Notes under the pieces: generated by a model
Told to the model about the DNA's origin: nothing
The model's input: the letters and a program-made list of their open reading frames with translations, nothing else
Database searches by the model: none
Assembly (NCBI RefSeq): GCF_900110895.1
Contig: NZ_FOIQ01000006.1
Span: 218,116-282,115 of the forward strand
Direction: 5' to 3'
Length of the DNA: 64,000 bases
Origin: Prevotella aff. ruminicola Tc2-24
GTDB lineage: Bacteria > Bacteroidota > Bacteroidia > Bacteroidales > Bacteroidaceae
Program-made: the position numbers and the translations under genes
Shown here: positions 44,225 through 52,951 of the stretch, one piece after another
Layout: each line of letters opens with the position of its first letter
Numbering within the stretch: the first letter of the stretch is position 1

Positions 44225-44243
44225 ATGAGCTAAATAAGACAAT

Positions 44244-44816
44244 ATGATATTCCTATATTTATTTATCACATTCTTCGAAATCGGGCTCTTCGGATTTGGA
44301 GGGGGATATGGGATGCTGTCGCTAATCCAACATGAGACAGTGGAACATTATCACTGGCTCTCCACCGCAGAATTTACCGATATCGTTGCTATCTCGCAGA
44401 TGACACCCGGTCCCATCGGCATCAATTCAGCCACTTATTGCGGCTACACCGCCATCCACAATGCTGGCTACGGCGACATGACAGCCATACTCGGCTCTGT
44501 CACTGCCACTTTCGCCCTTGTGCTGCCCTCACTGATTCTAATGATTCTTATCAGCAAATTGTGCATGAGATACATGAGTACCCCGGTGGTACAATCGGTT
44601 TTCAAAGGTCTACGTCCTGCCGTTGTCGGACTACTGGCTGCAGCCACCTTACTTTTGTGCAATGCGGAAAACTTCTCTACACCAACAGAAAACCCATGGC
44701 AGTTCTTTGTCAGCATTGCCCTCTTCATCGCCACCGCTTTCGGCACTGGCTATATGAAGATCAACCCCATCCGCATGATCTGCTATGCTGGCTTTGCCGG
44801 ACTGCTATTGTTGTAA
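44244..44816 (+). CDS. Chromate-type (CHR) transporter, second half-size subunit
   Basis: 190 residues, homologous to the gene at 43644. It carries FGFGGGYGMLSLIQHETVE and ISQMTPGPIGINSATYCGY, the more canonical of the two CHR motifs, and about six membrane helices. With its partner it forms the short-chain CHR heterodimer, whose halves are thought to insert in opposite orientation. It ends one base before the convergent permease gene. Confidence 0.9.
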   Translation: MIFLYLFITFFEIGLFGFGGGYGMLSLIQHETVEHYHWLSTAEFTDIVAISQMTPGPIGINSATYCGYTAIHNAGYGDMTAILGSVTATFALVLPSLILMILISKLCMRYMSTPVVQSVFKGLRPAVVGLLAAATLLLCNAENFSTPTENPWQFFVSIALFIATAFGTGYMKINPIRMICYAGFAGLLLL

Positions 44817-44817
44817 A

Positions 44818-46119
44818 CTATCTCTCGCTCTTAATAATCGTGACACAGGCAGAGCCAATGATGAAACTGATGCCTGCCACAATCATCATCGTAGACTGAT
44901 GACTACCCACTGACGACAGAATGACGCCTCCTAAGAGGGCTGCAACAATCTGCGGAATACAGATAGTGCCATTAAATAGTCCCAAATAGGCTCCCATATG
45001 TCCATATCCCTGAAGAGCATTCGTCACGAAGGTAAACGGCATAGCAAGCATGGCTGCCCAAGCGCAACCAATCATTAGGAAGGGAATAAACTGCAAATAC
45101 TGATTGTGGATATATGGTACCATCATAAAGCCAATGGCTCCAATAATCAGACTTACGGAATAAGCAAACTTCGTATTTTTGAACTGCGGGAGCAGGGCAG
45201 CCCAAATGACAGAACCCACAGCCTGCACAGCGAAGAGGATGCCCACCCAGTTACCAGCCTCCTGGAAGGCCTCACTGGCAGGATCAGTTGTATTCCAAAC
45301 CACCTCAGCGATAGCACCGGTGGTATAATTCCACATATAAAGCATAGCGGCCCAAGAGAAGAACTGCACCAGTCCAACCTTCCAGAAGGTAGAGGGAGCA
45401 TTTCTCAATAGCATGATCCAATTGGCACCACCCTCTTTCTCTTCTGAGACAGGGTTATATTCTGTATATTCCTTGGGATTCCATTCTTTCACCTTTGACG
45501 TCGTATAAATGACACAAAGAATCAGAATGGCGGCACCAATATAGAACGACCAGATAACCGAATCGGGCACAACACCCCTCTCGGCAACATTGCTGATACC
45601 AATAAACGTAAATACGAACGGGAAGACATATCCCACTACTGAACCCGCATTGCAGAGGAATGATTGTATAGAATAAGCTTTGGCTTTCTGCTTCTCATTG
45701 ACCATGTCTCCAACCAACATCTTAAACGGTTGCATTGCCATATTGATGCTGGTATCGAGAAACATCAAGGCGATAAGTCCGAAGATCATAGCGGCACTGA
45801 TGGTAAGTCCTAAAGAACCAGAGTTAGGTAATAGGCACATAACAAGCACTGCCAAGGCTGCTCCAACAAATAAATAAGGGATACGTCGGCCGTAACGGGT
45901 CCAGGTCTTATCGCTCAGTGTTCCGACAATCGGTTGCACAAGAATCCCCATCAAAGGAGGCAAAATCCAAAAATAGCTGAGGTTATGGGGATCTGCACCC
46001 AACGTAGCAAAGATTCGTGAGATATTAGCACTCTGCAGAGCATAGGCAATCTGCACGCCAAAGAATCCAAAACTCAGATTCCACAGTTTCCAAAAAGAAA
46101 GATCAGGTTTTTGTTTCAT
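44818..46119 (-). CDS. SLC45-type MFS sugar permease
   Basis: 433 residues with about twelve membrane helices. The N-terminus (LSFWKLWNLSFGFFGVQIAYALQSANISRIF) and LSDKTWTRYGRRIPYLFVGA between helices 2 and 3 are typical of the SLC45-like sucrose/maltose permeases found in alpha-glucan loci of Bacteroidota. It should carry maltose or malto-oligosaccharides from periplasm to cytoplasm. It lies 36 bases after the LacI-type gene, in one operon divergent from the SusCDEF genes, and thus completes their uptake route. Confidence 0.88.
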   Translation of the reverse strand: MKQKPDLSFWKLWNLSFGFFGVQIAYALQSANISRIFATLGADPHNLSYFWILPPLMGILVQPIVGTLSDKTWTRYGRRIPYLFVGAALAVLVMCLLPNSGSLGLTISAAMIFGLIALMFLDTSINMAMQPFKMLVGDMVNEKQKAKAYSIQSFLCNAGSVVGYVFPFVFTFIGISNVAERGVVPDSVIWSFYIGAAILILCVIYTTSKVKEWNPKEYTEYNPVSEEKEGGANWIMLLRNAPSTFWKVGLVQFFSWAAMLYMWNYTTGAIAEVVWNTTDPASEAFQEAGNWVGILFAVQAVGSVIWAALLPQFKNTKFAYSVSLIIGAIGFMMVPYIHNQYLQFIPFLMIGCAWAAMLAMPFTFVTNALQGYGHMGAYLGLFNGTICIPQIVAALLGGVILSSVGSHQSTMMIVAGISFIIGSACVTIIKSER

Positions 46120-46155
46120 ATCGTTGTTTTGTTTTTAGTCATTAGCCAAAGGCCA

Positions 46156-47181
46156 TTACCTCGTTGTACCTCTAATAACCAGGCGAGTACGAACCACACG
46201 TTTCTCTACCTTCTCAATTGGTATCAAGCCTTCCACCTTATCCATCAGGATCTCTGCAGCTTCCTCGCCCACACGGTGTCCACGCTGTTCTACCGTTGTC
46301 AACATCGGATCACAGGCGATTGCTCGTTGTCCGTTAGTGAAGCCACATATAGAGATATCCTCTGGCACACGGATGCCTGCATGTTTTACAGTATAGAGTA
46401 TACCAATGGCCGTATCGTCGTTGACAGCAAAGAAAGCATCGGGCGGATTATCAAGCGACAAAATCTCCGGCGTCAGTGCTTCAGCATCTGGTCGATTATC
46501 ACAGACGCGGATAATCTTTTCATCGACTGTCAACCCGTGCTTCAACAGCGCATCTACATAACCATTATAGCGGTTCTTAGAAATCTCCAACTGCATCGGA
46601 CCACCATAGAAAGCGATACGCCGACAGCCAGTCTCAATCAGATGCGTCACGGCATTATATGCACCCATATAGTCATCAACCACCACACGACTGGCATTCA
46701 CGCCCGTACATATTCTATCGTAGAACACGATGGGGATTCCGGCATCCAGCAATTTCTGATAGTGGTCATAGTTCTTCGTATCTTTCGCTTGCGAAACAAT
46801 AACACCACATACCTTATAGCGATGAAAGTTTTCACAAATACGTGCCTCACGCTCATACTGCTCACCACTCAACGACACCATAATATGATAGCCTCGGGCG
46901 GCGGCTGCCTCCTCAATACCTGTCAGGATTGAAGAGAAATAGTAGTGCGTAAACTCCGGCACGATTACCCCGATAATTTTCGTCGCCATAATTCGACTAT
47001 GGCGCAAAGCCTCTCCTATGGCATTAGGATAGAAGTTGTGTTCCCGAGCGTACTGTTGGATGGCCTTCCGTCGTTCCTCACTGATACGAGGTGAATCCTT
47101 TAGTGCACGCGAAACGGTAGCCACGGAAATGCCAAACTCCCGCGCTATATCCTTCATCGTCATTGGGGTATTATCCTTCAT
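46156..47181 (-). CDS. LacI-family transcriptional regulator of the alpha-glucan PUL
   Basis: 341 residues from ATG 47181; ATG 47163 is an alternative. The HTH is MKDIAREFGISVATVSRALKD with hinge helix and the ALRHSR segment. A periplasmic-binding-protein-like sensor domain follows (IIGVIVPEFTHYYFSSILTGIEE, then ICGFTNGQRAIACDPMLTTVEQ). The TVSRALKD recognition helix suits a TGCAAACGTTTGCA-type operator, and that perfect palindrome lies at 47276 between this gene and susC. A near-copy precedes the amylase gene. It probably senses maltose or a malto-oligosaccharide. The operator position suggests it may activate as well as repress. Confidence 0.92.
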   Translation of the reverse strand: MKDNTPMTMKDIAREFGISVATVSRALKDSPRISEERRKAIQQYAREHNFYPNAIGEALRHSRIMATKIIGVIVPEFTHYYFSSILTGIEEAAAARGYHIMVSLSGEQYEREARICENFHRYKVCGVIVSQAKDTKNYDHYQKLLDAGIPIVFYDRICTGVNASRVVVDDYMGAYNAVTHLIETGCRRIAFYGGPMQLEISKNRYNGYVDALLKHGLTVDEKIIRVCDNRPDAEALTPEILSLDNPPDAFFAVNDDTAIGILYTVKHAGIRVPEDISICGFTNGQRAIACDPMLTTVEQRGHRVGEEAAEILMDKVEGLIPIEKVEKRVVRTRLVIRGTTR

Positions 47182-47211
47182 CAGGTTTCTAACTATTGAT
47201 AGTTGATGATG

Positions 47212-47219
47212 CAAAGATA
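47212..47219 (-). promoter_or_regulatory. -7 box of the LacI-permease operon
   Basis: TATCTTTG on the minus strand, 30 bases before ATG 47181. Confidence 0.65.
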
Positions 47220-47275
47220 GGAAATTATTCCTAATATTGTTCTCACACTCCTTATTATTATTATTACACATCGCA

Positions 47276-47289
47276 TGCAAACGTTTGCA
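47276..47289. promoter_or_regulatory. LacI-type operator O1, shared by LacI and susC
   Basis: TGCAAACGTTTGCA is a perfect 14-base palindrome with the central CG typical of LacI-family sites. It ends 54 bases before the susC -7 box, the same distance as operator O2 at 54923 has from the amylase -7 box. Confidence 0.85.
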
Positions 47290-47343
47290 CGTTCCTAATA
47301 ACATTTTTAAACAAAAAAAAGAATAACGTATTGAAAAGAAGAC

Positions 47344-47351
47344 TATCTTTG
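47344..47351 (+). promoter_or_regulatory. -7 box of the SusCDEF operon
   Basis: TATCTTTG. The leader before ATG 47445 is about 85 bases and holds two small hairpins: GTGAAC/GTTCAC (47356-47372) and TAAGCT/AGCTTA (47388-47403). Confidence 0.75.
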
Positions 47352-47444
47352 CACCGTGAACCCAACGTTCACCACCATCAAGCGACCTAAGCTTAACAGC
47401 TTAAAACAATATAACATACAAACAATTAACTCTAATTAAATGTA

Positions 47445-50399
47445 ATGATGAAGCAGGTAAACATTCAAATCCCGCTTAGGATGCTCAGCCTTTTGTTGGG
47501 CTTGTTCCTATCGGCAAGTGCCTTTGCCCAGATCGAGGTTAAAGGACATGTGAAAGATGCTACAGGCGAACCCATTATCGGCGCTACGGTACGCGTTGAC
47601 GGCACACAGACCGCTACCATTTCCGATTTTGACGGTAATTTCGCACTGACGGCTAATCAGGGTGCAAACATCAGCGTTTCATATGTCGGTTTCGTGACCG
47701 CTACGGTGAAGGCTGCGCCAAATCTCGTTATAACACTGAAAGAAGACCAGACTGTTTTGCAGGATGTTGTGGTTATCGGTTACGGTACCGTTCGCAAGAG
47801 CGATGCCACTGGTTCTGTTATGACCGTTGAGGCCGATCAGTTGAACAAGGGTCTTGCAACTTCACCGGCTGACCTGTTGCAGGGTAAGACGCCTGGTGTA
47901 CAGATCATGACCAACAGCGGTGCTCCTGGCGCCGGCTCAACCATCCGCATCCGTGGCGGTTCGTCACTCTCCGCCTCAAACGACCCTCTGATCGTTATCG
48001 ATGGCCTGCCCATTAGCTCGACCGAGATCTCTGGTGGTGATGTGCTCAACACCATCAACCCTAACGACATCGAGAGCTTCTCTATCCTGAAAGATGCTTC
48101 TGCCACCGCCATCTATGGTAGCCGCGCCTCAAACGGTGTGATTATCATTACCACAAAGAAAGGTAAGGCAGGTGCCAAGCCTCATGTGAACATTGACATG
48201 ACTGGCTCGTTCAAGACCATTGCCAAGAAGGTGGATGTGCTTGGCGCAGACTCCTTTAAGGATTTCTTTGTAGCCAACTACAGCGGGAATGCTGACGCCA
48301 TGGCTGCTCTGGGCAATGCCAAGACAGACTGGCAGGACAAGATCTACCGTACTGCCTGGACAGAGGAGATCAATGCCAGCGTTACCGGTGGCTATGTCAA
48401 AGGCAGTGACTTCAAGATGCCTTATCGCGTTAGTGCCGGATTCCTGAACAACGACGGTATTCTGAAGACCACCAACATGAATCGTGGGACTTTTGGAGTG
48501 AACCTGACCCCGACACTGCTCGACGACCATCTGACCATCAATCTGAATGGTAAAGGTGTGTTTACCCATAATTCTTTTGCCGACGAGGGTGCTATCGGCA
48601 GCGCTATTCAGTATAACCCGCTGAAGCCCGTCTACAATGAGGACGGCAATTATCACTACTGGATGAACAGCGGTCTGCCTAACTCTATGGCAACTTTGAA
48701 CCCTGTAGCTCAGTTGGAACAGCAGAACAAAGACAGTTATGTTCGTCGTTTCGTGGGTAACGCCCAGTTCGACTATAAGTTCAAGTTCTTGCCAGGTCTA
48801 CGCGCCAACCTGAACCTTGGTCTTGACTACTCGACTACAACAGGCTGGGATATCACTGACTATAAGAGTGAGATCTCTTATCATAACAAAGTACAGAACG
48901 GCACTGGTGAGTGGAAGAAGTACACTCAGATGCGTCGTGACCAGACATTGGAGTTCTATCTGGCTTATGCCCGTGAGCTGAAAGAACTGCGCAGCCGCTT
49001 TGACATCTTGGGTGGTTACTCTTGGCAGCACTTCTACAATAAGAAGACCGAGCGTAAGCTTTCTAACGACGGTAATAATCTGGAATATGCTGTAAAGGAG
49101 CCGATCTTCATGACCGAGAGTTATCTGGTATCATTCTATGGCCGACTGAACTGGACGCTCATGGATCGCTATCTTCTCACTGCTACTTTGCGTAACGACG
49201 GTACGTCACGCTTCCAGAACAACAAGTGGGGTCTGTTCCCCTCTGTAGCTCTGGCATGGCGCATCAATGAGGAAGCATTCCTGAAAGATGTCGACTGGCT
49301 GTCGAACCTGAAACTCCGTCTGGGATACGGTATCACCGGTCAGCAGAACATCAATCAGGGTGACTATCCTTCTATTCCCACCTACCACACCAACCAAGGA
49401 GGTTCTTACTATTGGTTTGGCAACAGCGCAATCGTTCCTATCACACCGAAGGGATATGCTGCACAGATTAAGTGGGAGGAAACAACAACCTACAATGTAG
49501 GTCTTGACTTCGGTTTCCTGAAAAACCGCATCAACGGTAGCGTAGATGTCTATAAGCGTAAAACCAACGATCTGCTCAACGAGGTGCCCGTTGCTGCCGG
49601 TACCAACCTGACCAACTATCTGTTGCAGAATGTTGGTGATATGGAGAACAAGGGTATTGAGGTTGCCGTGAATGTCGTTCCCATTGAGAAGAAGAACTTG
49701 CGTTGGGAGATTGGCGTGAACTTCGCCTACAACAAGAACGAGATCACCCGACTGACTGCCAGCGACGACCCCAGCTATCTGGGTGTAGAGGTTGGTGACA
49801 TCAATGGTGGTGTTGGTAACCATATCCAGATCCAGCAGGTGGGTAACCCCATCAACTCATTCTATGTATTCCAGCAGGTATACGATGAGGCTGGCAAGCC
49901 ATTGGAGGGCGTGTATGTGGATCGCAACCATGACGGGCAGATCACAGACAATGACCGTTATGTATACTACAAGCCTGATGCCGACGTGAATATCGGTCTG
50001 AACACCGAGCTAAGTTACAAGAAATGGACTCTCTCCGCTGCTTTCCGCTCAAGCCTTGGCAACTACGTGTACAACAATGTAGCCTCTAACACTGAGATGA
50101 AGGCTGACATGTGGACGAATAACTTCATCTGCAACCGTGTGACCACCGCTCCTTACAGTGACTTCTCACAGGCACAGTACCGTAGCGACTACTACGTGCA
50201 GAATGCGTCTTTCCTGAAACTCGACAAGATGACACTGGCTTACAACGTCTGCGATTGGATCCGCGTACACCTGACAGCCCAGAATGTCTTTACCATCACC
50301 AATTACAAAGGTGTTGACCCCGAGGTTAAGGATGGTCTTGACAAGAATATGTATCCGCGCTCACGCAACTTCATCGTAGGAGCAAGCTTTAACTTTTAA
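47445..50399 (+). CDS. SusC-family TonB-dependent transporter (alpha-glucan PUL)
   Basis: 984 residues with signal peptide (LSLLLGLFLSASAFA). An N-terminal carboxypeptidase-regulatory-like fold (EVKGHVKDATGEPIIGATV) precedes the plug, with VVVIGYGTVRKSDATGSV and IESFSILKDASATAIYGSRA. The remainder is the barrel, ending FIVGASFNF. It imports malto-oligosaccharides across the outer membrane with TonB energy. It is not closely alike in detail to the SusC at 4364, so the two loci did not arise by recent duplication. SusD starts 19 bases downstream after an AGGAGG ribosome-binding site. Confidence 0.95.
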   Translation: MMKQVNIQIPLRMLSLLLGLFLSASAFAQIEVKGHVKDATGEPIIGATVRVDGTQTATISDFDGNFALTANQGANISVSYVGFVTATVKAAPNLVITLKEDQTVLQDVVVIGYGTVRKSDATGSVMTVEADQLNKGLATSPADLLQGKTPGVQIMTNSGAPGAGSTIRIRGGSSLSASNDPLIVIDGLPISSTEISGGDVLNTINPNDIESFSILKDASATAIYGSRASNGVIIITTKKGKAGAKPHVNIDMTGSFKTIAKKVDVLGADSFKDFFVANYSGNADAMAALGNAKTDWQDKIYRTAWTEEINASVTGGYVKGSDFKMPYRVSAGFLNNDGILKTTNMNRGTFGVNLTPTLLDDHLTINLNGKGVFTHNSFADEGAIGSAIQYNPLKPVYNEDGNYHYWMNSGLPNSMATLNPVAQLEQQNKDSYVRRFVGNAQFDYKFKFLPGLRANLNLGLDYSTTTGWDITDYKSEISYHNKVQNGTGEWKKYTQMRRDQTLEFYLAYARELKELRSRFDILGGYSWQHFYNKKTERKLSNDGNNLEYAVKEPIFMTESYLVSFYGRLNWTLMDRYLLTATLRNDGTSRFQNNKWGLFPSVALAWRINEEAFLKDVDWLSNLKLRLGYGITGQQNINQGDYPSIPTYHTNQGGSYYWFGNSAIVPITPKGYAAQIKWEETTTYNVGLDFGFLKNRINGSVDVYKRKTNDLLNEVPVAAGTNLTNYLLQNVGDMENKGIEVAVNVVPIEKKNLRWEIGVNFAYNKNEITRLTASDDPSYLGVEVGDINGGVGNHIQIQQVGNPINSFYVFQQVYDEAGKPLEGVYVDRNHDGQITDNDRYVYYKPDADVNIGLNTELSYKKWTLSAAFRSSLGNYVYNNVASNTEMKADMWTNNFICNRVTTAPYSDFSQAQYRSDYYVQNASFLKLDKMTLAYNVCDWIRVHLTAQNVFTITNYKGVDPEVKDGLDKNMYPRSRNFIVGASFNF

Positions 50400-50418
50400 C
50401 TAATAGGAGGATCATCAT

Positions 50419-51987
50419 ATGAAATTCAATATAAAGAAAAACGGAATATATAGCCTCGCTTTGGCTTCCGCCGTGTCGTTGACTGCATGTGTGGGCGATT
50501 TGGACGTTACACCTATCGATCCGAATCTGGACACTCCGGAAAATGTACTGACAGGTACAGAGGCATACAATCAGTTGCTGGCCAAGTGCTATTCTGCACT
50601 GTCAGTAAGTTCACCCGACGGCGACAGCGGTGCTCCTGATATCAAAGGTATCGACGGTGGTTTCGGTCAGTATCTGCGTGCCCTGTTCAACATGCAGGAA
50701 ATAACGACTGACGAAGTCGTTATTGGATGGAACGACCAGACGCTTAAGGATCTGCACGGATTGCAGTGGACATCGAGTGATGTGTTCGTCGGCGCCTGCT
50801 ACAGCCGCGTTTTGTATCAGATCTCAATCTGCAATGAGGTGATTCGCCGGATCGATAAGGCTTCCAATGCCAATGATGCAGCCATGCAGCAGTATCGTGC
50901 TGAGGCACGTGCCATCCGTGGACTGAGCTATCTGCATGCCATCGACCTCTTCGGCAATGTGCCTTTCACCGATGAGAACTCAGAGGTGGGCGGTGCCAAC
51001 CCCGAGCAGATCAGTCGTTCCAATCTCTTCAACTGGCTGGTGAAGGATATGGAAGAGACAGCCGAACTGCTGCCCGCTGATCCTGAGAAATATCGCGCAG
51101 GTAAAGGCCTTGCTTATATGATTCTGGCTAAACTTTATCTGAACGCACAGGTTTACACTGGAACAGCCAACTATGCCAAGTGTGCTGAGTACTGTCAGAA
51201 GATTATCGACTTAGGCTACAAGATCGAGTCGAAGAACGATTATTACAAGATGTTCTGTGCTGATAACGATCAGATGCTAGGCATTGGTCACGAGATTATC
51301 TTCAGCGTATATCAGGATCACATCAACACACAGGCCTATGGTGGTACCACATACATTATCAACGCACAAGTGGGCGGAAAGATGAATCCGGCTGACTATG
51401 GACTCGGCGGTGATGGCTGGGGCGGTATCCGCGTAACACCGCAGTTCGTCAACAAGTTCGAGGATGCTGACCTGCGTGCCAAGTTCTTCACAGAAGGACA
51501 GACGAAGGATATTATCGACGTCAGTGACTTTAAGAGTGGCTATGCCTTTACAAAGTTCACCAACCTGAAGGCCGACGGTTCGATGATCGTAGGTGCGAAC
51601 TCTTTCCCCGACACCGACTTCCCGGTATTCCGTCTAGGTGACGTTTATCTGATGCTGGCTGAGTGTCAGGTAGTAGGTGGCGTCAATTGCGATGGTATTG
51701 CGAAGTTCAACGACATCCGTACCCGTGCCGGTGTGGCAGCCATTGCCAATCCCACCAAGCAGGATATCATTGACGAGCGTGCCCGTGAGCTGGCATGGGA
51801 GTGCCATCGCCGCAGTGATCTGGTTCGCTTCAATCTGTTCACCACTGGCGATTACCTCTGGGCTCATAAAGGTATGAACAGTAACGTGGGTACACCGCAT
51901 GCTGTAGATAGCAAATACAACCTATTCCCGCTGGCTTCAAGTGATGTCATCTCAAACTTGAACCTGACACAGAACCCAGGCTATTAA
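50419..51987 (+). CDS. SusD-family glycan-binding lipoprotein (alpha-glucan PUL)
   Basis: 522 residues; lipobox SLTAC gives a surface-exposed lipoprotein. SusD landmarks are YNQLLAKCYSALSVSS, MQQYRAEARAIRGLSYLHAIDLFGNVPF, GLAYMILAKLYLNAQVYTG and RLGDVYLMLAECQVVGG. It closes with FPLASSDVISNLNLTQNPGY. It pairs with the SusC upstream and binds the helical alpha-glucan chain. AGGAGG lies 13 bases before the ATG, one of the few strong Shine-Dalgarno sites in the window. Confidence 0.95.
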   Translation: MKFNIKKNGIYSLALASAVSLTACVGDLDVTPIDPNLDTPENVLTGTEAYNQLLAKCYSALSVSSPDGDSGAPDIKGIDGGFGQYLRALFNMQEITTDEVVIGWNDQTLKDLHGLQWTSSDVFVGACYSRVLYQISICNEVIRRIDKASNANDAAMQQYRAEARAIRGLSYLHAIDLFGNVPFTDENSEVGGANPEQISRSNLFNWLVKDMEETAELLPADPEKYRAGKGLAYMILAKLYLNAQVYTGTANYAKCAEYCQKIIDLGYKIESKNDYYKMFCADNDQMLGIGHEIIFSVYQDHINTQAYGGTTYIINAQVGGKMNPADYGLGGDGWGGIRVTPQFVNKFEDADLRAKFFTEGQTKDIIDVSDFKSGYAFTKFTNLKADGSMIVGANSFPDTDFPVFRLGDVYLMLAECQVVGGVNCDGIAKFNDIRTRAGVAAIANPTKQDIIDERARELAWECHRRSDLVRFNLFTTGDYLWAHKGMNSNVGTPHAVDSKYNLFPLASSDVISNLNLTQNPGY

Positions 51988-52023
51988 TTCTATTGTCGGA
52001 CAATCAAATAAAGATAAGTGATT

Positions 52024-52920
52024 ATGAAAACTAAATATTTTAAGAGTAGTGTGTTGTTCGCAGCTATCGCCATGCTGTTCACGGCATGTGATTCCGATCG
52101 CGATGACAATCCAATACTCGGCCCGAATCATACCGCTTCAGAGTTTGTGGTAAACACATCGGCTGTAGCAGATCAGTATATCCAGTTAACTCCGGACAAT
52201 ACTGTAAAGCTCACCTGGACCCAGCCTAATTACGGTGTTAATACCGTCGTACACTATAAGGTACAGGTAGGATTGAATGAGAACGGAACAGAGAAATGGG
52301 GTGATTATCTGGAGACAGGTTTCACTTCATGTAATGCCAACATCAGTGGCGAGGAGATTGCCAAGGCTATCTGTAAGCTCGACGGCTTTGCTACTGAGGA
52401 CGACTATGTTGATATGGGCTTCCGCGAGGTTATCATGCGCGTTGTTGCCAAGATCGTGACAACAAGTTCCATTGATGTTGAAGGTACGGAAATCTCTTCG
52501 AATACAGTTAGTTTCAAGCACATGGCCGCCTACTGCAATATCCCAAGTAAGGGCTGCCTCTATGTGATTGGTAACTGCTCTGGCTGGAAGGAGCCTACTA
52601 AGACTAATGCCGCTGACCTGGAGAACTGGAAGATTATGGAGACCGAGATCGGTAGTAAGATTTATCATGGTGTCGTTGAGATGCCAGAGGGCGACTTGAC
52701 CTTCCGTTTCTATACTAAACTTACCGGATGGGATGGTGGTGACTCTTACGGATTCCAGGTTGCTGACGAGGCAACAGATGTAGAGTTGACCAATAACGTA
52801 TACACTGGTTCAGGTATGACTGGTAAGGGTTCTTGGGCATTTGCAAACTTCCCAGGTGGACAGTTCGACATCACCGTCGATTTGAACAAGAATACCGTGA
52901 AGTTCGAACTCCTCCCGTAG
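52024..52920 (+). CDS. SusE-like starch-binding outer-membrane lipoprotein
   Basis: 298 residues from ATG 52024; lipobox LFTAC (Cys22). Residues of about 30-165 fit the SusE N-terminal fibronectin-like domain (VKLTWTQPNYGVNTVVHYKVQV). Residues of about 175-298 form one starch-binding module (CLYVIGNCSGWKEP ... FRFYTKLTGWDGGDSYGFQ) with the Trp residues used to stack on glucose. Canonical SusE has more modules, so this copy is short. It presents starch at the surface near SusCD. Confidence 0.85.
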   Translation: MKTKYFKSSVLFAAIAMLFTACDSDRDDNPILGPNHTASEFVVNTSAVADQYIQLTPDNTVKLTWTQPNYGVNTVVHYKVQVGLNENGTEKWGDYLETGFTSCNANISGEEIAKAICKLDGFATEDDYVDMGFREVIMRVVAKIVTTSSIDVEGTEISSNTVSFKHMAAYCNIPSKGCLYVIGNCSGWKEPTKTNAADLENWKIMETEIGSKIYHGVVEMPEGDLTFRFYTKLTGWDGGDSYGFQVADEATDVELTNNVYTGSGMTGKGSWAFANFPGGQFDITVDLNKNTVKFELLP

Positions 52921-52951
52921 TTCGTCAGCATTAGAAAGATAGTTTAATCAA

